Shown here: positions 23,681 through 32,023 of the stretch, in pieces | Layout of the letters: each line of letters begins with the position of its first letter | Position numbering within the stretch: position 1 is the stretch's first letter | Origin: DATAES01 sp036493595 | GTDB taxonomy: Bacteria; Actinomycetota; Acidimicrobiia; Acidimicrobiales; JACDCH01 | Direction of reading: 5' to 3' | Assembly (NCBI GenBank): GCA_036493595.1 | Contig: DASXPN010000016.1 | Coordinates: 1-43,282, forward strand | Length of the DNA stretch: 43,282 nt | Made by a program: the position numbers and the translations under genes | Notes under the pieces: generated by a model | The model's input: the letters and a program-made list of their open reading frames with translations, nothing else | The model's database searches: none | What the model was told of the DNA's origin: nothing

Positions 23681-24505
23681 GTGACCCACGACGCCGGAGC
23701 ATTCATCGGCGCGAGCGCGCCGTCCGCCGGGGCGCGCCGTAGTTCCCGAGTCGCGCTGCTCGATGCCGCGCTCGAGGAGTTCTCGGCGAAGGGCTACGAA
23801 TCGGCGACGGTCGCGGGCATCGCCGAACGCGCCGGCGTCACCACCGGTGCGGTGTACGCGCACTTCAACGGCAAGCTCGACCTGTTGATCAACGTCATCG
23901 GCCTGACGCCGGTGGACGAGCTGTTGCGGGCTGTGACGTCGACCCCACCGCGTACGCGCGCCGAAGCGGTACGGATGCTGCGTGCCACGCTCGTCGCTCA
24001 CCCGGATCCGCGCACGCTGCTCCTGCTCGATGTCATCGTCGTCGCCCGTCGTGATCCCGAGGTGGCGTCGGTGCTGCGCGACGGACTCCAGTCGTATCTC
24101 GACTTTTCGGTGAGCACCACGCGAGCCGGTATGGCGCGAGGGCTCTTCGATCCGGTGATCACTCCCGACGACCTCTCGCGGCTGCTCGGATTGGTCGCGC
24201 TCGGCACCATCGTGTTCGAGGCCATCGGCGAGCGCTCGCCATCGGACGCCGCCTGCGCGCGGCTCGCCGAACTCTTGCTCGGACCGCCGCAGGACGAGGC
24301 GCGTGCTGACCATCTCGCACAGTTGGAGCTGGTGCGCCGGCGCGCGGACGAGCTCGGCGCGGCACGAGCCGAGCTCGATGACGCGATGGCGGCCGCGGTC
24401 GCGGCAGGGCACAGCCTGCGCCAAGTCGGCGAGGCCGCGGGCCTGTCGCACGAGCGGGTGCGCAGTGCCGTTCCGGTCGCTCGCGGATTGGTCGCGGATT
24501 CGTAA
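23681..24505 (+). CDS. TetR-family regulator with an extra C-terminal HTH
   Basis: 274 aa. The TetR HTH is at about 21-70: ALLDAALEEFSAKGYESATV then AGIAERAGVTTGAVYAHFNG. The ligand domain follows. Beyond the usual end (about residue 205) come a charged helix AQLELVRRRADELGAARAELDDAMAA (about 215-240) and GHSLRQVGEAAGLSHERVRS (243-262), which looks like a second, complete HTH of the kind found in small actinobacterial DNA-binding proteins. GTG at 23681 is favoured by an upstream TACGCT box; an ATG at 23654 is possible. Divergent from the sulfatase gene, its probable target (inference). Confidence 0.85.
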   Translation: MTHDAGAFIGASAPSAGARRSSRVALLDAALEEFSAKGYESATVAGIAERAGVTTGAVYAHFNGKLDLLINVIGLTPVDELLRAVTSTPPRTRAEAVRMLRATLVAHPDPRTLLLLDVIVVARRDPEVASVLRDGLQSYLDFSVSTTRAGMARGLFDPVITPDDLSRLLGLVALGTIVFEAIGERSPSDAACARLAELLLGPPQDEARADHLAQLELVRRRADELGAARAELDDAMAAAVAAGHSLRQVGEAAGLSHERVRSAVPVARGLVADS

Positions 24506-24641
24506 CCCTGCTACGTTGCCCGCTCGCCGTCCTGCCATCTGTGCCCCCTCGAGACCGTCGGTTGTCAGAACAATTGACGCTCGAGTCGGGGACCCTCGGG
24601 ACGAGCGAACAGCGACCAGACATTCGACCAGGGGAGTCCCG

Positions 24642-25028
24642 ATGCCCTACCCGTTCCTTTCCGATGAGTGGCTCGTCGAGGTGAAGAAGCTTGCCGACGA
24701 GGCAGGGTCCGGTGGCATGCCTGCCGGGATCACGCTCAACCTGGTCGTCACCGGCGGCCCGCAGGGTGACAAGGAGCTTCACGTCGACGACGCCGGCTTC
24801 GGCGGCGGTCTCATCGACGGCGCGCCGACCAAGCTGACGGTCGCGTACGACGTCGCTCGCAAGATGTTCGTCGACGGTGACCAGCAGGCCGCGATGCAGG
24901 CGTTCATGAGTGGGCAGATCAAGGTCGAGGGCGACATGACGAAGCTGATGGCGATGCAGGGCTCGGGCGGCCCCGGTGGTGGCCCGGAGATGCAGGCCAA
25001 GCTGCGCGAGATCACGGCTGACGACTGA
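24642..25028 (+). CDS. SCP2 sterol-carrier-domain protein
   Basis: 128 aa, a single SCP2 domain: sheet strands GITLNLVVTGGP and KELHVDDAGFGGGLIDG, then PTKLTVAYDVARKMFVDGDQ and the helix AAMQAFMSGQIKVEGDMTKLMAM. SCP2 domains bind fatty acyl-CoA or sterols. ATG at 24642 with GGGGAG upstream. Its stop overlaps the thiolase start (TGATG): together the two genes look like the split halves of a eukaryotic SCP-x (thiolase plus SCP2), suggesting acyl- or sterol-CoA thiolysis. Confidence 0.92.
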   Translation: MPYPFLSDEWLVEVKKLADEAGSGGMPAGITLNLVVTGGPQGDKELHVDDAGFGGGLIDGAPTKLTVAYDVARKMFVDGDQQAAMQAFMSGQIKVEGDMTKLMAMQGSGGPGGGPEMQAKLREITADD

Positions 25029-26197
25029 TGGGCGATGTCGTCATCGTCGAGGCCGTCCGCAGCGCGATCGGGCGCCGTAACGGCGGTCTGTCGACGGTTC
25101 ACCCAGTCGACCTGCTCGGCAAGGTCCTCACCGCCGCGGTCGAGCGCGCGGGCATCGATCCGGCCCAGGTCGAGCAACTCGTCGGCGGGTGCGTGAGTTC
25201 CGCGGGCGAGCAGGCGTTCAACGTGGCCCGCACCGCGTGGCTGTCGGCCGGACTGCCGATCTCCACGGCCGCGACCACGGTCGACAGCCAGTGCGGCTCG
25301 AGCCAGCAGGCCACCGGCCTCGCCGCGGGGCTTGTTGCAGGCGGTGCGGCTGACGTCGTGATCGCGTGCGGTATCGAGTCGATGAGTCGAGTCGGAATGG
25401 GCGCCACGATGATGAACGGCCCCGGTTCGCCATTCTCGGCGTCGTACCCGTTCGAGATGGCGTCGCAGTTCGAAGGCGCCGAGCGCATCGCGACGAAGTG
25501 GTCGGTCACTCGCGCCGACACCGACGCGCTCGGTCTGTCCAGCCAGCAGCGCGCCGCGCAGGCGTGGGCGGAGGGTCGCTTCGAGCGTGAAGTCGTCCCG
25601 GTCGAGGCCCCGATCGTCGACGCGGAGGGCAAGCCCACTGGTGACACGCAGATGATCGCCCGTGACGAGGGCTTGCGCGAGACCTCACTCGAGAAGCTCG
25701 CGCAGCTCAAGCCGGTCGCACGCGAGGACGGGGTGCACACCGCCGGCACGTCGAGCCAGGTGTCCGACGGCGCCTCGGCGGTGATGCTCACCACTCCCGA
25801 GCGCGCCGAGCAACTCGGTCTGCGTCCACGGGCGCGCATCACGCATCAGTGCCTGGTCGGCGTCGACCCGGTCACGATGCTCACTGGCCCCATCGATGCC
25901 ACCGACAAGTTGCTGCAACGCTCGGGGCTCACGATCGACGACTTCGATCTCTTCGAGATCAACGAGGCGTTTGCGTCCGTGCCGCTGGCATGGGCCAAGG
26001 AGGTCGGCGCCGATCTCGAGCGCACCAATGTGAACGGTGGCGCGATCGCCATCGGTCATCCGCTCGGTGCGTCGGGGGCGAGGCTCATCACGACCGCGCT
26101 GCACGAGCTCGAGCGCATCGACGGACAGCGAGCGCTGATCTCGATGTGCTGCGGCGGCGGGCTCGGCACCGGCACGATCATCGAACGCATCGCCTGA
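25028..26197 (+). CDS. Thiolase (acetyl-CoA acyltransferase)
   Basis: 389 aa. Cleaves 3-ketoacyl-CoA with CoA, or condenses acyl-CoAs. Nucleophile Cys89 in DSQCGSSQQATGLAAG; active-site His in NGGAIAIGHPLGASGARL (about 341); second Cys in SMCCGGGLGTG (about 374). NEAFASVPLAWAKE is also as expected. Length is standard. The start is coupled to the SCP2 gene by a TGATG overlap. The downstream P450 begins 28 bases later, so SCP2, thiolase and P450 probably form one operon for lipid or steroid catabolism. Confidence 0.95.
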   Translation: MGDVVIVEAVRSAIGRRNGGLSTVHPVDLLGKVLTAAVERAGIDPAQVEQLVGGCVSSAGEQAFNVARTAWLSAGLPISTAATTVDSQCGSSQQATGLAAGLVAGGAADVVIACGIESMSRVGMGATMMNGPGSPFSASYPFEMASQFEGAERIATKWSVTRADTDALGLSSQQRAAQAWAEGRFEREVVPVEAPIVDAEGKPTGDTQMIARDEGLRETSLEKLAQLKPVAREDGVHTAGTSSQVSDGASAVMLTTPERAEQLGLRPRARITHQCLVGVDPVTMLTGPIDATDKLLQRSGLTIDDFDLFEINEAFASVPLAWAKEVGADLERTNVNGGAIAIGHPLGASGARLITTALHELERIDGQRALISMCCGGGLGTGTIIERIA

Positions 26198-26225
26198 CGA
26201 CCTGACCGTCGACGAGCCGCCGGAC

Positions 26226-27392
26226 GTGGACCTGCTCGACCCTGAGCTGTATGGCGACATCGCGCGCATGCACGACGTCTTCCGCGGCCTGCGGGCGCGG
26301 CCAGGGTTGCAGCGCGACACTCGCAACAACTTGTGGGCCGCGGTCCACCACGACGACCTGATCGAAGTCGAGCGCAACGACCGCGTGTTCGTGAGCGGGC
26401 AAGGGTTCCGTGCCACGCCGTCGCCGATGGAGCGCGACATGATCGCGCTCGACGATCCCGAGCACGCGGAGCAGCGCCGCTTGATCGCCCGTCGCTTCAC
26501 CCCGAAGTCGGTCAAGGCGCTCGAGCCGTTCGTCGTCACCTTGGTGGACGAGCTCATCGACGCCGTGATCGACGACGGCGAGCTCGACGTCGTCGACGAC
26601 CTCGCCGCGCAGATGCCCGCTCGATTGACCGCGCACCTGCTCGGCTTCCCAGAAGAGATCTGGGCCGACATCAAGAGCTGGTCGGAGCGTCTGATGCGCT
26701 ACGACGAGACCAACCGCGACGAGACCGCGCTCCAGGGATTCGTCGGGGCGATCATGGAGTTCAGCCAAGTGCTCGGACCGCTGATCGAGCAGCGGCGGGC
26801 CGAGCCGGCCGACGACCTCGTGTCCGTCTGGGCGAAGTCCTCACTGGCCGACTGCCCGATGGCCGATGACGTGATCATGCAGGAGACCGGACTCGTCATC
26901 TCCGGCGGAGCGGAGACGACCCGTACCGTGATCGGGCGAGGTCTGGCGGAGTTGTGTTCGCACTCCGACCAGTGGGAGGCGATCGCCGTCGCGCCCGAGT
27001 CGATTCCCGTCGCGGTCGAAGAGCTGATCCGGTGGGTGACCCCGCTCAACAACTTCTTCCGTACCGCGACGGACGACGTGCGCGTCGGTGATGTCGGCGT
27101 TGCCAACGGCGATCGTGTGATCCTGCTGTACCCGTCCGCGAATCGCGACGAGAAGCACTTCGATCGGCCCGACGAGCTCGACCTCACCCGCCAACCCAAC
27201 CCGCATGTCGCGTTCGGTTTCGGCACCCATTTCTGCTTGGGTGCGTCGCTGGCTCGGATGGAGCTGCGGGTGCTGCTCGAGCGGATGGCGGCACGGCTCA
27301 CAAGGCTCGAGCTCCTTGAAGGGCCCGACATCGAGGCGAACATCTTCGTGGGCGCGGTTCGGTCCTGCCGCATCGGCTTCGCGGCGCGGTAG
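26226..27392 (+). CDS. Cytochrome P450
   Basis: 388 aa, soluble bacterial class. Heme-binding FGFGTHFCLGASLARME with Cys337; ExxR in EELIRW (about 267-271); I-helix VISGGAETTRT, where the usual AG(D/E)T reads GGAETT. It hydroxylates an organic substrate using a ferredoxin partner not present here. The GGAETTR I-helix is like that of CYP125/142 and relatives of steroid or fatty acid side chains, but I cannot assign a family. GTG at 26226. Follows thiolase at 28 bases; convergent with the hydrolase gene, 6 bases apart. Confidence 0.93.
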   Translation: MDLLDPELYGDIARMHDVFRGLRARPGLQRDTRNNLWAAVHHDDLIEVERNDRVFVSGQGFRATPSPMERDMIALDDPEHAEQRRLIARRFTPKSVKALEPFVVTLVDELIDAVIDDGELDVVDDLAAQMPARLTAHLLGFPEEIWADIKSWSERLMRYDETNRDETALQGFVGAIMEFSQVLGPLIEQRRAEPADDLVSVWAKSSLADCPMADDVIMQETGLVISGGAETTRTVIGRGLAELCSHSDQWEAIAVAPESIPVAVEELIRWVTPLNNFFRTATDDVRVGDVGVANGDRVILLYPSANRDEKHFDRPDELDLTRQPNPHVAFGFGTHFCLGASLARMELRVLLERMAARLTRLELLEGPDIEANIFVGAVRSCRIGFAAR

Positions 27393-27398
27393 CGCGGG

Positions 27399-28670
27399 TC
27401 AGCGGTTGCGGTACTCGCCGTACACGACACCGAGGAAACGCTCGACGGCATCGACGGTGGCCAGCGTGCGCGGCGACGCGAACGAGTCGAAGGCGTGCTG
27501 CGCGCCGGGTAGTTCCGCGTAGACGACCGGCGACGACGACGCCTTGCGCAGTGACTCTGCGAACTCGCGAGCCTGCTCAACGTGAAGCAACGAGTCGCAG
27601 GTGCCGTGGATGACGAAGAACGGGGGCGCATCGGCGCGCACCCGACTGAGCGGTGACGCTCGATCGTACAGATCGCGTGCGTCCACAATCGTCTGCTTGA
27701 CGATCCGCTTCGCGAGGAAGTCGCCCAGGCCCTCCTGGTTCGTGAGGTTGCGATTCAGCCAGTCGTATGAGCCATAGAAGGGGACTGCCGCTTGCACGCT
27801 GGTGTCGGTGTCCTCGAAACCCGGCTGGAAGGCGGGATCGTTGGCGGCCAGCGCGGCGAGCGCGGACAGGTGCCCGCCTGCCGAGCCGCCGGTGACGGCG
27901 AGAAACCTGGGATCTCCTCCGTACCGCTCGATGTTCGCCTTCGTCCACGCGATGGCGCGCAGGACGTCGACGATGTGTTCGGGCCAGGTGGCGCGCGGGC
28001 TGAGCCGGTACGTGATCGAGACGCAGACCCAGCCGTGCTCGGCGAGGGTGCTCATGAGCGGCGTGGCCTGACCACGCTTGTCGCCCCACGTCCACGCTCC
28101 TCCGTGTACCTGCACGAGCACCGGCGCGCGCGCGTCGATCGGCAGATCGGGACGGCGCCAGATGTCGAGAAGGTTGCGCTTGCCGGCGTCGCCGTACGAG
28201 ATGTTGCGGCTGTCACCGACCACGTAGCGGCGATGCGCGAGCGGCATCGGTCCCCGCCGGCGGACGGCTTGTGCCGGCGACGGCAGCGGGGCGATGCGAT
28301 CCCGGTACCCGGTGCCCAGCTCTTCGATCAGTGCGGCCTCGAGCACGTCACCTGCTTGCGACCCGAGGTACCGAAGATGGAGCGCACCGGCGATCGTCGC
28401 CATGTTCACCGCGGCGAGCGCCTTGCCCGACTTGTTTCCGAGAAGCCCGGAACGCGCCGCCAGCCCCACGATCGCCGCTTGCGTCGCCACCCGACCCAAC
28501 GGCAGCTCGGAGTCGAGGAGCCCGAACACGAACGAGGGCACCTGCATCGCCCCATCGCGAGCGATCGGGCGGTGGGCATTGATGACGCCGGCAGCACCAG
28601 CCGCCGTCGCCGCGAGATAGGTGGAGCGTCGCACACCGAGAGTCTGCGACCTCTCGGGCCGCGTTGCCAC
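27399..28670 (-). CDS. HSL-family alpha/beta hydrolase with N-terminal extension
   Basis: 423 aa. Hormone-sensitive-lipase-like esterase: oxyanion motif VHGGAWTWGDK (about 207-217), Ser in TGGSAGGHLSA, Asp in HGTCDSLLHVEQ, His in GAQHAFDSF. A 140-residue N-terminal extension holds two or three hydrophobic stretches (STYLAATAAGAAGVI, IVGLAARSGLLG, ALAAVNMATIAGALHL), suggesting membrane association. Substrate probably a short acyl ester. The GTG at 28670 is tentative; a later GTG near 28634 is possible. Divergent, across 57 bases, from a second HSL-like hydrolase. Confidence 0.88.
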   Translation of the reverse strand: MATRPERSQTLGVRRSTYLAATAAGAAGVINAHRPIARDGAMQVPSFVFGLLDSELPLGRVATQAAIVGLAARSGLLGNKSGKALAAVNMATIAGALHLRYLGSQAGDVLEAALIEELGTGYRDRIAPLPSPAQAVRRRGPMPLAHRRYVVGDSRNISYGDAGKRNLLDIWRRPDLPIDARAPVLVQVHGGAWTWGDKRGQATPLMSTLAEHGWVCVSITYRLSPRATWPEHIVDVLRAIAWTKANIERYGGDPRFLAVTGGSAGGHLSALAALAANDPAFQPGFEDTDTSVQAAVPFYGSYDWLNRNLTNQEGLGDFLAKRIVKQTIVDARDLYDRASPLSRVRADAPPFFVIHGTCDSLLHVEQAREFAESLRKASSSPVVYAELPGAQHAFDSFASPRTLATVDAVERFLGVVYGEYRNR

Positions 28671-28727
28671 CCGGACGACCGCGATCGCCCCGAGCTACCG
28701 TCGGACCGACCGCTCGAAGGGGGAAAC

Positions 28728-29765
28728 GTGCCGAACACCAGAATTCTCGAGGACCCGAGGATCGATCCGCGCATCAAGGCGTTGCTCGGAGCTTTCGACG
28801 CGGTCCCGAGCCCCACGGATGTGAGCAGCCGGGACGAGCTGCTCGCGGAGGCGAACAGCGCGCAGGCAGTCGAGCGGCGCACGCTGCTGAACACCTTCAT
28901 GGAGATGTGCGACACCGAGGAGGTCGCGCCGGCGAAGGGCCTCAGCGTCACCGAACACACGGTGCGCTCCGAGCCCGACGGCAACGAGATCAACGTGCGC
29001 TTCATCCGGCCCGACAGTCGCGAGCAGCTGCCGTGCGTCTACTACATCCACGGCGGCGGGATGCAGGTGATGTCCTGCTACGACGGCAACTACCGGGCGT
29101 GGGGTCGGATCCTCGCCGCGCAAGGCGTGGCCGTTGCGATGGTCGACTTCCGCAACGCGCTCGTGCCGTCGTCGGCGCCGGAGGTCGCGCCGTATCCGGC
29201 CGGACTCAACGATTGCGTGTCGGGTGTGAAGTGGGTCGCGGCCAATCACGCCGACCTCGGTATCGATCCCGCTCGGATCGTCGTGGCAGGGGAGAGTGGC
29301 GGTGGAAACCTCACGCTGGCGACCGGGCTGCGCCTCAAGCGGGACGGCGACCTCGGCGTCATCAGCGGTCTGTATTCGTTGTGTCCGTATATCGCCGGTC
29401 GGTGGCCGCTGCCCGAGAACCCGTCGTCGACGGAGAACAACGGCATCCTTCTCGACCTTCACGACAACCGGGGCGCGATGGGCTACGGGATCGAAGAGCT
29501 CGAGCGGCGCAACCCGCTGGCGTGGCCCGGCTTCGCCGACGAGGACGAGGTTCGGGGACTCGTGCCGACGATGATCAGTGTGAACGAGTGCGATCCGTTG
29601 CGCGACGAGGGGGTCAACTTCTACCGCCTGTTGCTGCGCGCCGGCGTCGCCGCGCGCTGCCGTCAGGTGATGGGCACGATCCACGGCACGGAGATCCTGC
29701 CCGTGATGTGTCCTGACATCAGCCGGGACACCGCGGCGAGCATCGCCGACTTCGCCCGCGGCTGA
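28728..29765 (+). CDS. HSL-family alpha/beta hydrolase
   Basis: 345 aa. Motifs: YYIHGGGMQVMS (oxyanion hole), Ser in VAGESGGGNLTLATG, Asp in SVNECDPLRDEGVNFY and His in GTIHGTE. No signal peptide or membrane segment. GTG at 28728 with an AAGGGGGAAA Shine-Dalgarno; TACCGT (28696-28701) is a likely -10. Distantly related to its divergent neighbour but not a close copy. Esterase acting on an unknown lipid or ester. Confidence 0.92.
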   Translation: MPNTRILEDPRIDPRIKALLGAFDAVPSPTDVSSRDELLAEANSAQAVERRTLLNTFMEMCDTEEVAPAKGLSVTEHTVRSEPDGNEINVRFIRPDSREQLPCVYYIHGGGMQVMSCYDGNYRAWGRILAAQGVAVAMVDFRNALVPSSAPEVAPYPAGLNDCVSGVKWVAANHADLGIDPARIVVAGESGGGNLTLATGLRLKRDGDLGVISGLYSLCPYIAGRWPLPENPSSTENNGILLDLHDNRGAMGYGIEELERRNPLAWPGFADEDEVRGLVPTMISVNECDPLRDEGVNFYRLLLRAGVAARCRQVMGTIHGTEILPVMCPDISRDTAASIADFARG

Positions 29766-29859
29766 GACCATCCCGCGTTGGCGACCGCGGGTTCGAGGTT
29801 GCGGGCATTTCAAGGCTGTGGGCAGGACCAAGGGATGCGGCCGACGTAGTTAGACCGTC

Positions 29860-30909
29860 ATGCCGGTACCGCTCGAGCTCGATGATGGCGCGGGGCGGTA
29901 CTCCGTCGCGCTGCCGCGGCCGGCGTGGTATCCCGCGTGCACGAGCAAGGAGCTCGGGGGCAAGCGTCCGCTTGCCATCGAGTTGATGGGCGCGCCCCTG
30001 GTGGTTTTCCGCGATGGGAAGGGTCGGCCGGCAGTGCTTGCCGATCGATGCCCGCATCGCAACGTTCCGCTCTCGCTCGGACGGGTCACCGAGGGTGCGC
30101 TCGAGTGTGCGTACCACGGCTGGTGCTTCGACGGCGGTGGTGGGTGCGTTCGTATCCCCGGCATCGACATTTCGTCGCAACGTCGGTCAGTCGGTGCGCA
30201 CGCCGCGGTCGTGCGGGACGGGATGGTGTGGTTCTGGTCCGAGCCCGACGAGGAACCGACGGGCGAACCCTTCCGGCTGCCGGACCTCGGGCCGGGCGCG
30301 TGCGAGGTCGTCCTCCGTTTCGACATCGACGCGACGATGCACGCGGCGATCGAGAACACGCTCGACGTGCCCCATACCGCGTTCCTGCATCGTGGACTGC
30401 TGCGGGGTGCGAAGCCGAACCAACTGCGCGCCGTCCGTCGCCCGATTCCCGATGGTGTCGAAGTGCAGTACTTCGGCGAACCATTCGGCATCGGCTTCAT
30501 CCGTCCGAAGAGCCAGACGGAGCTCGTGCACTACGACCGGTTCGTGCTCCCGTGCGTCGCGCAGGTCGAGTACGACGCGGGGCCGTGGCTGCAGATCATG
30601 AACTCCGTGTTGCACTTGCCGCTGTCCGAGCTGCGCACGCGCGCCTGGTTCGTGCTGCGGGCCAACAGTCAACGGCTTCCGACATCGTTGGTGCGATCGG
30701 TCATCCGTCTTCAGGGCCCGCACGTGGCGAAGCAAGACGTACGGATGCTCGCCGCGCAAACCGACAACGTCCGCCGCTTCCAGGGAGAGCACTACAGCTC
30801 GACGGAGATGGATCTCCTCGGCTCCGCAGTCTGGCGGCTGCTCCGCGCGGCGGAGAAGGGCGGCGATCTTCCGGTGATCGAGGGCCGCGAGGTCACGTTC
30901 TCCGCCTGA
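29860..30909 (+). CDS. Rieske non-heme iron oxygenase
   Basis: 349 aa. The Rieske [2Fe-2S] centre is CPHRNVPLSLG with Cys64/His66 and CAYHGWCFD with Cys83/His86. The mononuclear iron site is in IENTLDVPHTAFLH with His172 and His177. This is the single-component terminal oxygenase type, as in KshA, VanA or pheophorbide a oxygenase; a reductase is not in the window. Likely substrate class: steroid, aromatic or chlorin-like ring. ATG at 29860; TAGTTA ends 7 bases upstream and no Shine-Dalgarno is seen. It precedes the phosphotransferase by 51 bases. Confidence 0.92.
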   Translation: MPVPLELDDGAGRYSVALPRPAWYPACTSKELGGKRPLAIELMGAPLVVFRDGKGRPAVLADRCPHRNVPLSLGRVTEGALECAYHGWCFDGGGGCVRIPGIDISSQRRSVGAHAAVVRDGMVWFWSEPDEEPTGEPFRLPDLGPGACEVVLRFDIDATMHAAIENTLDVPHTAFLHRGLLRGAKPNQLRAVRRPIPDGVEVQYFGEPFGIGFIRPKSQTELVHYDRFVLPCVAQVEYDAGPWLQIMNSVLHLPLSELRTRAWFVLRANSQRLPTSLVRSVIRLQGPHVAKQDVRMLAAQTDNVRRFQGEHYSSTEMDLLGSAVWRLLRAAEKGGDLPVIEGREVTFSA

Positions 30910-30927
30910 CAGCCGACCGTTGACGCA

Positions 30928-30941
30928 GACGTTAAAACGTC
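30928..30941. promoter_or_regulatory. Inverted repeat GACGTTAAAACGTC upstream of the phosphotransferase
   Basis: Perfect 6-bp arms around AA. On the minus strand it reads CCTGACGTTTTAACGTC, resembling the repeats before both acyl-CoA synthetases. It lies in the 51-base gap between the Rieske and phosphotransferase genes. Confidence 0.5.
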
Positions 30942-30960
30942 AGGTCGGAGGTTGGAACCT

Positions 30961-31995
30961 GTGATCGACGTCGAACACCTCGAACCCCTCGCCCAGTGGA
31001 TGGACGGCGAGGGACTGCCCGGCACGGGTGAGCCGATCGTGCACCGATTCATCTCCGGCGGATCGCAGAACGAGATCTACGAGATCAGCCGCGGCGAGTT
31101 GCATGGTGCGCTGCGCATCCCACCGCCGAGCGCGCCCGAGAGCCGTGACGCCGGGATCATGCGCGAGTGGCGCATCATCGACGCGCTCGCGGGCACGGAC
31201 GTTCCCCACACACCGGCTATCGCGGCATGCGATGACACTTCGGTACTCGGGCGGACCTTCTACCTGATGGGCTTCGTCGACGGCTGGTCGCCGATGGGAC
31301 TCGACCAGGGGAAGTGGCCGGCTCCCTTCGACGCGGATCTCGACGCGCGCCAGGGCTTGGCCTACCAACTCGTCGAAGGCATCGCGATGTTGTCGAAGGT
31401 CGACTGGCAGGCCAAGGGGTTACAGGACCTCGGGCGGCCGGACGGTTTCCACGAGCGTCAAGTCGAACGGTGGACGACGTTTCTCGAGCGGATCAAGGGC
31501 CGCGACCTGCCGGGCCTCGAGGAGGCCTCGGCGTGGCTCGGTGCGCACCACCCGCTCGACTACATCCCCGGCGTCATGCACGGCGACTACCAGTTCGCCA
31601 ACGTCATGTATCGCGACGGCGCGCCCGCGCAACTGGCGGCCATCGTCGACTGGGAGATGGGCACCGTCGGCGACCCCAAGGTCGATCTCGGCTGGGTGGT
31701 GCAGAGTTGGCCGGCGGACACGATGGCGCCCGAAGTCTCGGGGTCGGGCTACGTCGACCTCTTCGGCATGCCCTCGCGCGACGAGTTGCTCGCTCGTTAT
31801 GCCGAAGTCTCGGGACGCCAGGTCGACGACATCGACTACTACGTCATCCTCGCCAAGTGGAAGCTCGCCATCGTGCTCGAGCAAGGGTTCCAGCGGGCGA
31901 ACGACGACGAGAAGCTCCTCGCGTTCGGGCCGATCGTGCTCGACCTGATGAAGGGCGCGGCCGAAGTTGCAGAAACGTCGGACTACCGCGGCTGA
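30961..31995 (+). CDS. APH-family phosphotransferase (acyl-CoA-dehydrogenase-associated type)
   Basis: 344 aa. Aminoglycoside-phosphotransferase-like kinase fold: SGGSQNEIYEISRG as glycine loop, Brenner motif VMHGDYQFANVMYRDG (about 207-222) and IVDWEMGTVGDPKVDLGW as the DFG equivalent. Such kinases resemble the ACAD10/11 N-terminal domain, proposed to phosphorylate hydroxyacyl-CoAs before dehydrogenation; antibiotic resistance is unlikely. GTG at 30961 is placed 9 bases after GGAGG (30947-30951); a TTG at 30952 follows the site too closely. An inverted repeat lies upstream. Confidence 0.92.
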   Translation: MIDVEHLEPLAQWMDGEGLPGTGEPIVHRFISGGSQNEIYEISRGELHGALRIPPPSAPESRDAGIMREWRIIDALAGTDVPHTPAIAACDDTSVLGRTFYLMGFVDGWSPMGLDQGKWPAPFDADLDARQGLAYQLVEGIAMLSKVDWQAKGLQDLGRPDGFHERQVERWTTFLERIKGRDLPGLEEASAWLGAHHPLDYIPGVMHGDYQFANVMYRDGAPAQLAAIVDWEMGTVGDPKVDLGWVVQSWPADTMAPEVSGSGYVDLFGMPSRDELLARYAEVSGRQVDDIDYYVILAKWKLAIVLEQGFQRANDDEKLLAFGPIVLDLMKGAAEVAETSDYRG

Positions 31996-32023
31996 GTCAG
32001 CCCGCCCTTCGGACGAGACGGCG

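Noticed and set aside
27792..28727. N-terminal extension of the second HSL hydrolase
   Set aside because: Lies antisense to the first hydrolase; the GTG at 28728 has a good Shine-Dalgarno and gives a normal start.
30928..30941. KstR or KstR2 cholesterol-regulon operator
   Set aside because: GACGTTAAAACGTC lacks the AAC-GTT core arrangement of those sites as I know them; it fits better with the CTGACG repeats in this window.
30961..31995. Antibiotic-resistance aminoglycoside phosphotransferase
   Set aside because: The fold is APH-like but the sequence is of the ACAD10/11-associated type and the context is acyl-CoA and oxygenase genes.
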